A stretch of DNA of 44,022 nucleotides from an uncultured Phascolarctobacterium sp. (GTDB lineage Bacteria > Bacillota > Negativicutes > Acidaminococcales > Acidaminococcaceae). The stretch is from the NCBI GenBank assembly GCA_900545535.1, contig UQZN01000022.1:1-44022 (forward strand), given 5' to 3'. The notes below the pieces were generated by a model, which saw only the letters and a program-made list of their open reading frames with translations, was not told the DNA's origin and did no database searches. This document shows positions 24,040 to 33,579 of the stretch, piece by piece. Numbering within the stretch: position 1 is the first letter of the stretch; every line of letters begins with the position of its first letter. A program made the translations under genes and the position numbers.

Positions 24040-24720
24040 ATGCAATATAAGGAAATAAAACAGGGATACTTTCTTGCGCGGCCCAATCGGTTTATTGCTC
24101 ATGTCGAGCTGGACGGGCAGGTCGAGGTGTGCCACGTGAAGAATACTGGGCGCTGCCGCGAGCTTTTGACGCCGCGGGCGGTAGTGTATGTGGAGTGTCA
24201 CGACGATCCGAAGCGCAAGACGAAGTATTCGCTGATCGCAGTAGAAAAAGGCGGGCTGCTGATCAATATGGATTCGCAGGCGCCGAATAAAGTGGTGAAC
24301 GAGTGGCTGCAGGCCGGTGGTTTAGTGCCTGATATCACATTGTTGAAACCGGAATGCAAGCATGGTACTTCGCGTTTTGATTTTTATGTAGAAACACTGC
24401 AGCAGAAGTTGTTTATTGAAGTAAAGGGCGTAACGCTGGAGGAAAACGGTATAGCCATGTTCCCCGATGCACCAACGGAGCGGGGAGTCAAGCATTTGGA
24501 CGAGTTAGCGCAGGCAGTGCGGGAGGGTTATGCTGCCACGGTGATCTTTGTAATCCAGATGCGCGGGGTGAATTGTTTTACGCCTAACCGCCGCACCCAT
24601 GCGGCTTTTGCCGAGGCTTTGCTGCGAGCGCAGCAGACCGGGGTACAGGTTTTGGCTTATGATTGCAAGGTAACGCCGGACAGTTTGGTTTTGGGTGAGC
24701 CGGTTCCCTGCTGTCTTTAA
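24040..24720 (+). CDS. sfsA: SfsA family protein
   Basis: The 226-residue protein matches SfsA along its length: an OB-like N-terminal part (FIAHVELDGQVEVCHVKNTGRC) and a nuclease-like C-terminal part with SRFDFYVE, FIEVKGVTLEE and AMFPDAPTERG. The last part carries D/E-x-K residues resembling a restriction-enzyme-type active site. SfsA was described as a maltose-metabolism stimulator and DNA-binding protein; its true role is unsettled. The ATG at 24040 has GAGG 6 bases upstream; an ATG at 24028 is in frame but lacks a ribosome site. Confidence 0.9.
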   Translation: MQYKEIKQGYFLARPNRFIAHVELDGQVEVCHVKNTGRCRELLTPRAVVYVECHDDPKRKTKYSLIAVEKGGLLINMDSQAPNKVVNEWLQAGGLVPDITLLKPECKHGTSRFDFYVETLQQKLFIEVKGVTLEENGIAMFPDAPTERGVKHLDELAQAVREGYAATVIFVIQMRGVNCFTPNRRTHAAFAEALLRAQQTGVQVLAYDCKVTPDSLVLGEPVPCCL

Positions 24721-24803
24721 GCTGCAGGAGCTGCTGTCATTAAAGCTACAGCTGTGCTTGCTCAAGGGCTGGCATCAGCATAATAAAAAGAACGGAGCAG
24801 ATT

Positions 24804-26027
24804 ATGAGAGAATATACTAAGTTTTATATTACAACGAAGGGCGAAAGAGCAGCCCGCAGTGGCCATCCCTGGGTCTATGCTGAAGAAATCACCAGGATCG
24901 AAGGCGAATACCAAAACGGTGATCTGGTCGATGTGGTAACAAACAAGGGCAAATATCTGGGCACAGGGTTTGTTAACGACCATTCCAAGATCAGGGTGCG
25001 CCTGATTTCGACCAATACCAACGATAAATTTGACGCTGATTTTTGGGAAAGGCGTTTGCGTTATGCGATCGACTATCGGCGGACGGTAATGCCGGGTGAA
25101 GATTTTAAGTGCTGCCGTCTGATTTTTGGCGAGGCCGATCATTTTCCCGGTTTGACAGTGGATCGGTTCAATGACATTCTGGTGGCGCAGACTTTGTCGC
25201 TGGGTATAGAACTGCGCAAAGAGCTGATCTTTAACCTGCTGTATAAGATCTTACGTGAACAGGGTGAAGAAATCAGGGGTTTATACGAACGTAACGATGT
25301 AAAGATCCGCCTGCTGGAAGGTATGGAAGAAAATAAGGGCTGGTTTGCGCTGGCCGAGGCCCCGGAACCGGGCGAGCCTTTGACAGCGATCGTTGAAAAC
25401 GGGATCAAATATAATGTAGATGTGGAGAACGGTCAAAAGACAGGCTTCTTTTTGGATCAGAAGTACAATCGCCAGGCGATCGCCAAAATTGCCAAAGGCA
25501 AGCATGTACTGGACTGCTTTACCCATACGGGTGCGTTTGCCATGAATGCGGCGGCGGGCGGCGCTGCTGCTGTAACAGCTGTAGATATTTCGGCCGAGGC
25601 AGTGCAGATGACGGACGCTAATGCCGCTAAGAACGGTTTGGACAAGATCGTGCAGGGCTTGAAGGCCAATGTTTTTGATCTGCTGTCCGAGCTGGTCAAT
25701 AATAAGTCCCGGGAATATGATTTTATTATTTTAGACCCGCCGGCGTTTACAAAATCAGGCAGTACAGTCAAAAATGCTATTCGCGGTTATAAAGAGATCA
25801 ATTTGAAGGCGATGAAGCTGTTGCCTCGCGGCGGCTATCTGGCGACCTGTTCCTGCTCGCATTTTATGAAGGAAGAGCTGTTTGTGCAGATGCTGCATGA
25901 TGCTGCGGCCGATGCCAACGTACAGCTCCGGCAGATCGAGGCGCGCCAGCAGTCGCCGGACCATCCGATTTTATGGAACGTGCCGGAGACTTATTATTTG
26001 AAATTTTATATTTTCCAGGTAGTTTAA
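24804..26027 (+). CDS. class I rRNA methyltransferase, RlmI-like
   Basis: The 407-residue protein has a PUA-type RNA-binding domain at about 1-80 (RSGHPWVYAEEI) and a central linker domain. The C-terminal SAM-dependent methyltransferase has LDCFTHTGAFAMNAA, VTAVDISAEAV, the base-binding IILDPPAF and the catalytic-type CSCSHF. E. coli RlmI makes m5C1962 in 23S rRNA; this is the closest recognised function, though some Firmicute members modify other positions. GGAG lies 6 bases before the ATG. The HD-domain gene follows after 23 bases. Confidence 0.9.
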   Translation: MREYTKFYITTKGERAARSGHPWVYAEEITRIEGEYQNGDLVDVVTNKGKYLGTGFVNDHSKIRVRLISTNTNDKFDADFWERRLRYAIDYRRTVMPGEDFKCCRLIFGEADHFPGLTVDRFNDILVAQTLSLGIELRKELIFNLLYKILREQGEEIRGLYERNDVKIRLLEGMEENKGWFALAEAPEPGEPLTAIVENGIKYNVDVENGQKTGFFLDQKYNRQAIAKIAKGKHVLDCFTHTGAFAMNAAAGGAAAVTAVDISAEAVQMTDANAAKNGLDKIVQGLKANVFDLLSELVNNKSREYDFIILDPPAFTKSGSTVKNAIRGYKEINLKAMKLLPRGGYLATCSCSHFMKEELFVQMLHDAAADANVQLRQIEARQQSPDHPILWNVPETYYLKFYIFQVV

Positions 26028-26050
26028 GGTGTGTTTGGGGGGAAGAAAAG

Positions 26051-26545
26051 ATGCAGATGCAGCAGTTATTGGAAGCTATGATCGCTTATATGGGCGGCGA
26101 TGCCCGCCGTATCCAGCATTTTATCAAGGTACATGCTCTGGCGCAGCTGCTAGGACGGCAGGAGCAGATGGATGACAGGACGCAGTTTATTTTAGAGACG
26201 GCGGCGCTGACACACGATATTGGCATCAAAAACGGCGAGGCGAAGTTCGGCGCTGGTAAATGCAGCGGTAAAACGCAGGAGCAGGAAGGCCCGCCGGCAG
26301 CAGCAGAGCTGCTGGGAAAACTGGGCTTTGCTTCGGATGTTTGCGAGCGGGTCTGCTATCTGATCGGGCATCACCACACGTATACCAATATCGACGGCTT
26401 GGATTATCAGATTTTAGTGGAAGCGGATTTTCTGGTGAATTTTTACGAAGATGGAATGAGCCAGGCGGCTATTAAAACGACCTGCGAGCGAATTTTTAAA
26501 ACAGAAGCCGGCATCAGGCTGTGCCGTCAGATGTTTGGTATTTAA
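26051..26545 (+). CDS. HD-domain phosphohydrolase
   Basis: The 164-residue protein has the HD metal-site series: H28 in KVHAL, H55-D56 in LTHDIGI, a GHHHTY near 105-110 and D in VEADFLVN. Such small HD proteins hydrolyse phosphate esters, often nucleotides. The ATG at 26051 is chosen because a six-G ribosome site sits just upstream; the longer frame from 25973 overlaps the methyltransferase gene. The substrate is unknown. Confidence 0.85.
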   Translation: MQMQQLLEAMIAYMGGDARRIQHFIKVHALAQLLGRQEQMDDRTQFILETAALTHDIGIKNGEAKFGAGKCSGKTQEQEGPPAAAELLGKLGFASDVCERVCYLIGHHHTYTNIDGLDYQILVEADFLVNFYEDGMSQAAIKTTCERIFKTEAGIRLCRQMFGI

Positions 26546-26561
26546 AGAACGTAGTAAACTG

Positions 26562-26595
26562 GCATCTGTCTGAATGAAACGGGCAGGTGCTTTTT
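26562..26595 (+). terminator. terminator after HD-domain gene
   Basis: GCATCTGTC (26562-26570) pairs with GGCAGGTGC (26582-26590) with two G-U pairs, followed by five T bases. Confidence 0.75.
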
Positions 26596-26641
26596 GGCGC
26601 TGAATACACGGCAGAAATTGCAGAAGCAGGCACGAAAAATG

Positions 26642-26692
26642 GAACAGACCCTTAGGCAGCGGTGTATAACGGCTGACCATAAGGGTCTGTTC
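26642..26692 (-). terminator. terminator of gltBD
   Basis: A perfect 13-bp inverted repeat (26642-26654 with 26680-26692) lies 25 bases beyond the gltD stop. On the minus strand it is followed by CATTTTT. The 25-base loop is long. Confidence 0.65.
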
Positions 26693-26716
26693 GCTATGTT
26701 AAGGAGAGGGGAACGC

Positions 26717-28192
26717 TTATTTAGGTGCCGTCAGATATTTGTCAATGGCGGCTGCGGCTCCGCGTCCTTCGGCAATGGCCCAGACTACCAGACTCTGGCC
26801 GCGGCGGGCATCGCCGGCGGCAAAAATGCCCGGGATCGAGGTCATATAATCATTGTCATTGGCCGCAATAGTATTGGCCGCCGATCTGGTAAATTTAAAT
26901 TCATCAAATAACAGTGTTTCGCTGCCGGTAAAGCCCATCGCCAGCAGTACCAGCTGGGCAGGAACTGTTTCTTCCGTCCCTGCTATTTCAACAGGAACCA
27001 AACGGCCGTCCTGCCGTTGCCAGTCGATCTGGCACAGGCGCAGCTTGTCGACCTTACCGTTTTTACCGATAAATTCCTTGCTCATGATGCAGTAATCGCG
27101 CGGGTCCTGGTGGTACAGCTCAAAGGCTTCTTCCTGTCCGTAATCAGTTTTGAAGATACGCGGCATTTCCGGCCAGGGGTTATCGGCGGTACGGGAATGG
27201 GGCAGGCAGGGCATGATCTCGATCTGCTTCACGCTTTTACAGCCCTGTCGTATAGCTGTTGCTACACAGTCGGTGCCGGTATCGCCGCCGCCGATGACGA
27301 TAACGTCTTTCCCTTTGGCGGAGATCGCTTTTTTATCCTTGAACTGGCTGTCCAAAAGGCTTTTCGTCACGCTGTGCAGATAGTCCTTGGCAAAGTAGAT
27401 GCCCTGCAGCTCGCGGCCTGGGACAGGCAGATCGCGCGGTACGGTACTGCCTGTGCAGAGGGCGATTGCGTCGAACTGTTTGAGCAGCATTTCCGAAGAA
27501 ACTTTGTGCCCGATTTCGCTGTTCAGCTCAAATTTGACACCGGCGGCTTCCAGCAGCTTGATGCGCCGTTCAACCAGCTGTTTGTCCAGTTTCATATTGG
27601 GTATGCCGTACATCAAAAGTCCGCCGGCGCGGTCGGCCCGTTCGTAGACGGTGACGCTGTGGCCGGCCTTATTGAGCTGGTCGGCACAGGCCAGCCCGGC
27701 CGGGCCGCTGCCGATGACGGCAACTTTTTTACCGCTGCGGATCGCCGGGAGGTTGGGTTTGACGTAACCTTCTGCAAATGCTGTTTCGATGATATATTGT
27801 TCAAGATTACGGATGCTGACCGCACTGCTGGCCAGGCTGGCGCTGCAGGAACCTTCGCAGGGAGCGGGACAGACGTGCGAGGTGAATTCCGGGAAATTAT
27901 TGGTTTTATTCAGGCGGGCATAGGCAAAATGGTCCAGCCCCTGATAAACGAAGTCGTTGAATTCCGGCATCAGGTTATGCAGCGGACAGCCTGATAGGGC
28001 CTGCCCCAGCAGCACACCGCTGTGGCAGAAGGGTATACCGCAGTCCATACAGCGTGCGGCCTGTTTTTGCAGTTCCTCTTTATGCGGCAGGCTGCTGGTT
28101 TTGATCTCGTCCCAGTCCCTGATGCGTTCCTGAGGCGGGCGCAGCGCAAGCTCCTGCCGCTTGTAATCCATAAATCCGGTCGGTTTACCCAT
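26717..28192 (-). CDS. gltD: glutamate synthase, small (beta) subunit
   Basis: The 491-residue flavoprotein passes electrons from NADPH to the large subunit. The N-terminal [4Fe-4S] cysteines appear in RCMDCGIPFCH, SGCPLHN and CPAPCEGSC. The FAD site VIGSGPAGLACAD and the NAD(P)H site VIGGGDTGTDC follow, and a C-terminal GDARRGQSLVVWAI closes the fold. Its ATG overlaps the gltB stop codon by one base (TAATG), so the two are translationally coupled and made in equal amounts. Confidence 0.96.
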   Translation of the reverse strand: MGKPTGFMDYKRQELALRPPQERIRDWDEIKTSSLPHKEELQKQAARCMDCGIPFCHSGVLLGQALSGCPLHNLMPEFNDFVYQGLDHFAYARLNKTNNFPEFTSHVCPAPCEGSCSASLASSAVSIRNLEQYIIETAFAEGYVKPNLPAIRSGKKVAVIGSGPAGLACADQLNKAGHSVTVYERADRAGGLLMYGIPNMKLDKQLVERRIKLLEAAGVKFELNSEIGHKVSSEMLLKQFDAIALCTGSTVPRDLPVPGRELQGIYFAKDYLHSVTKSLLDSQFKDKKAISAKGKDVIVIGGGDTGTDCVATAIRQGCKSVKQIEIMPCLPHSRTADNPWPEMPRIFKTDYGQEEAFELYHQDPRDYCIMSKEFIGKNGKVDKLRLCQIDWQRQDGRLVPVEIAGTEETVPAQLVLLAMGFTGSETLLFDEFKFTRSAANTIAANDNDYMTSIPGIFAAGDARRGQSLVVWAIAEGRGAAAAIDKYLTAPK

Positions 28193-31100
28193 TATGCCTG
28201 CACCTCCTCAAATACTTTGATCGTCGCTTCCTGCTCGCTCATACCAGTTTGCAGGTAGGCGGCGACTTTTTCAGTAACGCGTTTATAATCTCTGGGAATG
28301 ACCTTGACAAATTTTTTGACGCAGCTGTCCCAGTCCGCCAGGATTTGGCGGGCGATACTGCTGCCGGTGTATTCTGCGTGTTTCAGGATCATTTTCTGCA
28401 GCTGCATGATGTCGTTGATTTCCTGCAGCTGCTCCAGCAGTACGATTTCTTTGTTGCAGTAGCCGGCAAAGGTAGCGTCTTCGTCGAAAACGTAAGCAAT
28501 ACCGCCGCTCATGCCGGCAGCAAAGTTGCGGCCGGTTTTGCCCAGAATGACGACTGTGCCGCCGGTCATATATTCACAGCCATGATCGCCAACGCCTTCG
28601 ATAACGGCGTTGACGCCGCTGTTGCGGATACAGAAGCGCTCGCCGGCAATGCCGGAAATATAGGCTTCCCCGCTGGTGGCGCCGTAAAAAGCTACGTTGC
28701 CGATAATGACATTCTCGTGCGGGTTAAAAGTTGCTTCGGCAAAGGGATGGATGATGATCTTTCCGCCGGAAAGGCCCTTGCCGACATGGTCGTTGGCATC
28801 GCCTTCCAGACGCAGAGTGATACCAGGCGGCAAAAAGGCTCCGAAGCTTTGTCCGGCTGAGCCTTTGAAATGCAGCCGGATCGTATCCTCTGGCAGTCCG
28901 TCCAAACCATAAAGACGGGTGATCTCACTGCCGAGGATAGTGCCGACGACGCGGTCGGTATTTTTGATCGGCAGAGTGATATCGACCTGTTTTTTACCAG
29001 CGACGGCAGTTTTACAGATCGCTAGCAGCTCCCGGCAGTCCAGCGATTTTTCCAGCTGGTGGTTTTGCTCGGTCGTGCAGACCTGGCTGGTGCCCGGTTC
29101 CACCTCAGGCTTATACAGCAGCGGCGACAGGTCCAGATTTTTATTTTTCCAATTGCGCTGCGGTTTTGCCAGCAGCACTTCGGTGCGGCCAACCATTTCA
29201 TCGATACTGCGGAATCCCAGCTCGGCCATGTATTCGCGTACTTCCTGAGCAATGAAGTGCATAAAGTTGACGACGTATTCCGGTTTGCCTTGAAAGTTTT
29301 GGCGCAGCTTCGGGTCCTGGGTGGCAACACCCATAGGGCAGGTATTCAGATTGCAGACCCGCATCATCACGCAGCCCAGGGCGATCAGCGGCGCTGTGGC
29401 AAAACCGAATTCTTCGGCACCAAGCAGGGCGGCAATAATCACGTCGCGTCCTGTCATCAGCTTACCGTCGGTTTCTAAAGTCACACGGTTACGCAGGTTA
29501 TTGAGCAGCAGCGTCTGATGGGTTTCCATCAGGCCCAGTTCCCAGGGCAGGCCGGCGTGGTTGATGCTGGTACGGGGCGAAGCGCCGGTACCGCCGTCAT
29601 AACCGGAGATCAGCACCACGTCGGCACAGGCTTTGACGACGCCGGCTGCGATGGTGCCAACGCCGACTTCGGAAACCAGCTTGACGCTGATTTTAGCACG
29701 GGGATTGGCGTTTTTTAGATCGTGGATCAGTTCGGCCAGATCTTCGATCGAATAAATATCGTGATGGGGCGGCGGTGAGATCAGGCCGATGCCTGCCGTA
29801 GTACCGCGGCATTCGGCGATCCAGGGATAAACCTTGCCGCCTGGCAGCTGCCCGCCTTCGCCGGGCTTGGCTCCCTGGGCGATCTTGATCTGGATCTCGT
29901 CGGCGTTGACCAGATAGTTGCTGGTAACGCCAAAGCGCCCTGAAGCAACCTGCTTGATAGCGCTGCGTTTGCTGTCGCCGTTTGGCAATGGCTGGAAGCG
30001 GGAAGGATGTTCGCCGCCTTCGCCCGTGTTGGATTTGCCGCCGATACGGTTCATGGCGATCGCCAGACACTCGTGGGCTTCCTGACTGAGCGAGCCGTAG
30101 CTCATGGCTCCGGTCTTGAAGCGTTTACAGATACTTGCTACTGATTCTACCTGTTCAATAGGGATCGGCAAACGCTGCGGTGTAAAGGTCAGCATACTGC
30201 GCAGATTCTGATTGGCAAAAGCACTGCTGTTCAACTCGTTGGAGAAATGCTTGAACATGGCGTAATCGTTTTTGCGGCAGGCCTGCTGCAGAGCAAATAC
30301 AGTCTGCGGGTTGAACATATGGCGTTCGCCGCCGCTGCGCCATTGATAAACACTGCCAGAGTCATAACTGCACAGGTCCGGCGCCGTAGTTTTAAAGGCC
30401 GGCAGATGCCGCAGCTCTACTTCTTTGGCTATCTCTTCTAACCCTATACCTTCCAGACGGGAAGGAGTACCGGTAAAATATTGTTCGATGACGCCGCTGC
30501 TGATACCAATAGCTTCAAAAATTTGCGCGCCGCGGTAGGACTGTACTGTGGAAATACCCATTTTGGAAAGGATCTTGGCAATGCCGTGAGTACAGGCATC
30601 GATATAATTGGCGGTGGCCTGCTCGACTGTAACGCCGGTGATCATACCGTTAGCGCACATTTCCTCGATCGTTTCAAAAGCCAGATAAGGATTGATACCG
30701 CTGACGCCATAACCAAGCAGCAGTGCGAAATGATGTACCTCGCGCGGCTCGGCTGATTCAATGATAATGGAAGCTTTGAGCCGGGTGCCGTTACGGATCA
30801 GGTGGTGATGCAGACAGGCCCCTGCCAGCAAGGCCGGGATACCGGCCATTGTTTCGTTCATTTCCCGGTCCGATAAAATCAAAATACATTTATCCTGGGC
30901 GATCAGGGTGTCTGCCTGGTCACATAAGCTTGCCAGAGCCTTTTTGAGTCCGGCGCCGCCTTCGGCAACAGGATAAAGCATGGGCAGCGTGGCAGCCTGG
31001 AATTTAGGCTGCCGGATATTTTTGAGCTTGGCCAGCTCGATATTGCTCAAAACAGGCGATTCGGCCGAAATCTGCCGGCAGCTGTCGGGCTGCGGGTCGA

Positions 31101-32775
31101 TCAGGTTTTTCTCCGGACCGATACCGCTGGTAGTATCGGTAAATACTTCCTCGCGAATGGCGTCGATAGGCGGATTAGTGACCTGGGCGAAAAGCTGTTT
31201 GAAATAGTTGTATAAAAGCTGCGGTTCTTCTGACAAAACTGCCAGCGGCGCATCGTTGCCCATAGCTCCCAGCGGGTCGATGCCTTTAGTCGCCATCGGT
31301 TTCAAGAACTTAGTCAGGTCTTCCAGCGTATAGCCAAAAGCCAGTTGCCGGCGCAGCAGGGTGTTGGGATCGGTTTTAGGCAGTTCGGTAGTCAGTTCGA
31401 TATTCTTTAATTTGATGAGGTTAGCGTCCAGCCACTGCTGATAAGGCTGTTCCGTAGCTATTTTATGTTTGATCTCGTCGTTGCCGATGATGCGTCCGGC
31501 TACTGTGTCGATGACCAGCATCCTGCCCGGCCGCAGGCGGTCTTTTTTGACGATGGTCGCCGGGTCCAGATCGACGACGCCTACTTCCGAGGCCAGTACG
31601 ATCGTATCGTCCTGGGTGATATAATAACGGGAAGGGCGCAGGCCGTTGCGGTCCAGCGCGGCGCAGATAGTACGTCCGTCGGTAAAGGCCATGGCCGCAG
31701 GACCGTCCCATGCTTCGATCAGGGAATTGTGGTATTCAAAAAAGGCTTTCAGATCCGGGTCGATATGGGGATTTTTGCCCCAGGGTTCGGGAATCATCAT
31801 CATTACGGCATGGGGCAGGCTGCGCCCCGACATAACAAGGAATTCCAGACAATTATCGAACATCCCGGAATCGGAACCTGTTTCATCGATAATGGGCATG
31901 ATATCTTTGATCTTGCTGCCCCAGAGGCTGTTGCCGCACATAGTCTGCCGGGCGCGCATCCAGTTGATGTTGCCGCGCAGGGTATTGATCTCGCCGTTAT
32001 GCATCAGGTAACGGTAAGGATGGGCACGCTCCCAGCTGGGGAAGGTGTTGGTGCTGAAACGGGAATGCACTAAAGCCATAGCTGTTTCTACGGCATTGTC
32101 CTGCAGGTCGGAATAAAAAGAACTCAGCTGCTCCGTTGTCAGCATGCCCTTATAAACGATGGTCCGTGAAGAAAGACTGGCAATATAAAAGTATTTACCG
32201 CCGCGCAGAGTGCCGTAGCGGATATGGTTTTCAGCCTGTCGGCGGATGCTGTACAGCTGCCGTTCAAAGGCATTGTCGTCGATGCTCAGCCTGTCAATGA
32301 TCTGCGGGCTGGCCTTGATAAAGACCTGGGCCATAAACGGCTGACTCTGGCGTGATTTTTCCCCTAAAACAGCAGGGTCGACCGGCACGTTACGCCAGCC
32401 CAGGATTTCCTGACCGCTTGCAGTGACGATATTTTCAAAATGACGCTGGGTGTTTTCTCTCTCTACAGCGTCAGGCGGCAGGAACATGAAGCCGACTGCA
32501 TAATGGCCCGGCTGCGGCAGTTCCAGATCAAGCTTGGCACATTCTTTGACAAAAAAAGTGTGCGGCAGCTGCAAAAGGATACCTGCGCCGTCGCCGGAGT
32601 TCATATCGGCGCCCTGACCGCCGCGGTGATCCATGTTGCGCAGCACTACTAAGGCCTGCCGCAGGATCTTGTTGGATTTACGGCCTTTGATGTTGGCGAC
32701 GACGCCCAGACCGCAGGCGTCATGTTCGAACCAGGGGTCATAAAGTCCCTGCTTGGGCGGTAATGAAGTATACAT
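28192..32775 (-). CDS. gltB: glutamate synthase, large (alpha) subunit
   Basis: The 1527-residue enzyme makes two glutamates from glutamine and 2-oxoglutarate. A short propeptide precedes the glutaminase nucleophile C21 (HDACGLGV). Then come the class II amidotransferase domain, the central domain, the FMN barrel (SGYDGGTGASP; KPGEGGQLPGGK), the [3Fe-4S] cysteines in CVMMRVCNLNTCPMG and the beta-helix GXGXG domain (SGGIAYVF). AGGGG lies 9 bases before the ATG at 32775; a TTG at 32793 is in frame but its ribosome site would be missing. The long opposite-strand frames here are shadows. Confidence 0.97.
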   Translation of the reverse strand: MYTSLPPKQGLYDPWFEHDACGLGVVANIKGRKSNKILRQALVVLRNMDHRGGQGADMNSGDGAGILLQLPHTFFVKECAKLDLELPQPGHYAVGFMFLPPDAVERENTQRHFENIVTASGQEILGWRNVPVDPAVLGEKSRQSQPFMAQVFIKASPQIIDRLSIDDNAFERQLYSIRRQAENHIRYGTLRGGKYFYIASLSSRTIVYKGMLTTEQLSSFYSDLQDNAVETAMALVHSRFSTNTFPSWERAHPYRYLMHNGEINTLRGNINWMRARQTMCGNSLWGSKIKDIMPIIDETGSDSGMFDNCLEFLVMSGRSLPHAVMMMIPEPWGKNPHIDPDLKAFFEYHNSLIEAWDGPAAMAFTDGRTICAALDRNGLRPSRYYITQDDTIVLASEVGVVDLDPATIVKKDRLRPGRMLVIDTVAGRIIGNDEIKHKIATEQPYQQWLDANLIKLKNIELTTELPKTDPNTLLRRQLAFGYTLEDLTKFLKPMATKGIDPLGAMGNDAPLAVLSEEPQLLYNYFKQLFAQVTNPPIDAIREEVFTDTTSGIGPEKNLIDPQPDSCRQISAESPVLSNIELAKLKNIRQPKFQAATLPMLYPVAEGGAGLKKALASLCDQADTLIAQDKCILILSDREMNETMAGIPALLAGACLHHHLIRNGTRLKASIIIESAEPREVHHFALLLGYGVSGINPYLAFETIEEMCANGMITGVTVEQATANYIDACTHGIAKILSKMGISTVQSYRGAQIFEAIGISSGVIEQYFTGTPSRLEGIGLEEIAKEVELRHLPAFKTTAPDLCSYDSGSVYQWRSGGERHMFNPQTVFALQQACRKNDYAMFKHFSNELNSSAFANQNLRSMLTFTPQRLPIPIEQVESVASICKRFKTGAMSYGSLSQEAHECLAIAMNRIGGKSNTGEGGEHPSRFQPLPNGDSKRSAIKQVASGRFGVTSNYLVNADEIQIKIAQGAKPGEGGQLPGGKVYPWIAECRGTTAGIGLISPPPHHDIYSIEDLAELIHDLKNANPRAKISVKLVSEVGVGTIAAGVVKACADVVLISGYDGGTGASPRTSINHAGLPWELGLMETHQTLLLNNLRNRVTLETDGKLMTGRDVIIAALLGAEEFGFATAPLIALGCVMMRVCNLNTCPMGVATQDPKLRQNFQGKPEYVVNFMHFIAQEVREYMAELGFRSIDEMVGRTEVLLAKPQRNWKNKNLDLSPLLYKPEVEPGTSQVCTTEQNHQLEKSLDCRELLAICKTAVAGKKQVDITLPIKNTDRVVGTILGSEITRLYGLDGLPEDTIRLHFKGSAGQSFGAFLPPGITLRLEGDANDHVGKGLSGGKIIIHPFAEATFNPHENVIIGNVAFYGATSGEAYISGIAGERFCIRNSGVNAVIEGVGDHGCEYMTGGTVVILGKTGRNFAAGMSGGIAYVFDEDATFAGYCNKEIVLLEQLQEINDIMQLQKMILKHAEYTGSSIARQILADWDSCVKKFVKVIPRDYKRVTEKVAAYLQTGMSEQEATIKVFEEVQA

Positions 32776-32807
32776 GTGATTTTCCCCTCTCAAAGCAAAT
32801 TATATCT

Positions 32808-32866
32808 GTATACAGAATTGCAATGCTAATTATAAAATAAGCGAAAAAGAAATGCAAATTGTATAC
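32808..32866 (-). promoter_or_regulatory. gltB promoter flanked by GTATAC palindromes
   Basis: On the minus strand, TTGCAT (32857-32852) and TATAAT (32834-32829) are 17 bases apart. GTATAC at 32861-32866 lies 3 bases upstream of the -35. The 10-bp palindrome CTGTATACAG (32806-32815) lies about 14 bases past the -10. The arrangement mirrors that before malic enzyme. Confidence 0.6.
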
Positions 32867-33076
32867 ATTATTATTTTTAGTGTTTGTATAAAAGAATAAA
32901 ATGCTGTAAAATTTGAACAAAAACAGCTGCAGGGCAAACTGGTGCATGAAAAAGACAGAATATTGAAATGTTTGTGAAAAATCAGCGGAAGCGGCTTTTA
33001 CACTATACAAATTTTATTTAATAGTGTAATATTAAATACTGTAAGAAGAAGTTTCTTGCAGATAGGGGAGATAAAG

Positions 33077-33505
33077 ATGAGTAAAGCAACAAAATTTGAT
33101 GAATTTTTAAGTTCCAATAATATCAACTGTTTTGCCAAAGAAGAAATCGATAATGAGATGCACAGTATCGTTTACCGTGCTCACATGGAAGTCAGCAGTC
33201 AAAATCTGCCGACGATGATCGTACTGGACGACAGTATCTATACGATGATCCAGGTGCGCGTGGCGGCAGGCGTGGTCAATGGCGGCAACCGTGAAGCCGT
33301 TCTGGCACATCTCAATGAACTCAATAAAAAATACAAGGTCTTTAAATATTATGAAGGTGATAACGGCGACATTTGTCTTGACAGTTGTATCACAACGACT
33401 GACGAAGGTTTTGAAGCGCCTATCATCCACACGGTGATCGATGTTATCTTAAAACATCTTACAGAAGAATATCCTGTCCTGATGAGCAAAGTCTGGGGCA
33501 AATAA
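33077..33505 (+). CDS. YbjN-like small protein
   Basis: The 142-residue acidic protein has no signal or membrane segment. Its layout (a two-layer fold suggested by MIVLDDSIYTMIQVRVA, LNELNKKYKVFKYYEGDNGDICLDSCI and C-terminal VIDVILKHLTEEYPVLM) resembles YbjN/type III chaperone-like proteins, which are poorly understood and may act as chaperones or stress regulators. The ATG at 33077 follows GGGGAG; the TTG at 33056 is rejected. It is divergent from gltB and 75 bases before the Ca-ATPase gene. Confidence 0.65.
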   Translation: MSKATKFDEFLSSNNINCFAKEEIDNEMHSIVYRAHMEVSSQNLPTMIVLDDSIYTMIQVRVAAGVVNGGNREAVLAHLNELNKKYKVFKYYEGDNGDICLDSCITTTDEGFEAPIIHTVIDVILKHLTEEYPVLMSKVWGK

Positions 33506-33527
33506 TTTATCATTATAAATAGCAATG

Positions 33528-33560
33528 AAGCTGTGAGGCCTTAGGTCCCGCAGCTTTTTT
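33528..33560 (+). terminator. hairpin just before the Ca-ATPase ribosome site
   Basis: AAGCTG (33528-33533) pairs with CAGCTT (33551-33556) with further internal pairs, and the stem runs into a six-T tract ending at 33560. The ATPase ribosome site AAGGAGG begins about 2 bases later, so this may attenuate the ATPase rather than simply end the upstream gene. Confidence 0.65.
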
Positions 33561-33579
33561 GTAAGGAGGAGCACACACA

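Noticed and set aside
24721..24803. Repeated AGCTGCAG/AGCTACAGCTG-like words between sfsA and the methyltransferase gene
   Set aside because: Partial, short pairings without a T run; not convincing as a terminator or regulatory element.
27017..27994. 325-codon plus-strand frame opposite gltD
   Set aside because: It is a shadow of gltD codon bias; no ribosome site or recognisable domain.
31465..32073. 202-codon plus-strand frame opposite gltB
   Set aside because: Several such frames cover gltB, all without start signals or domains.
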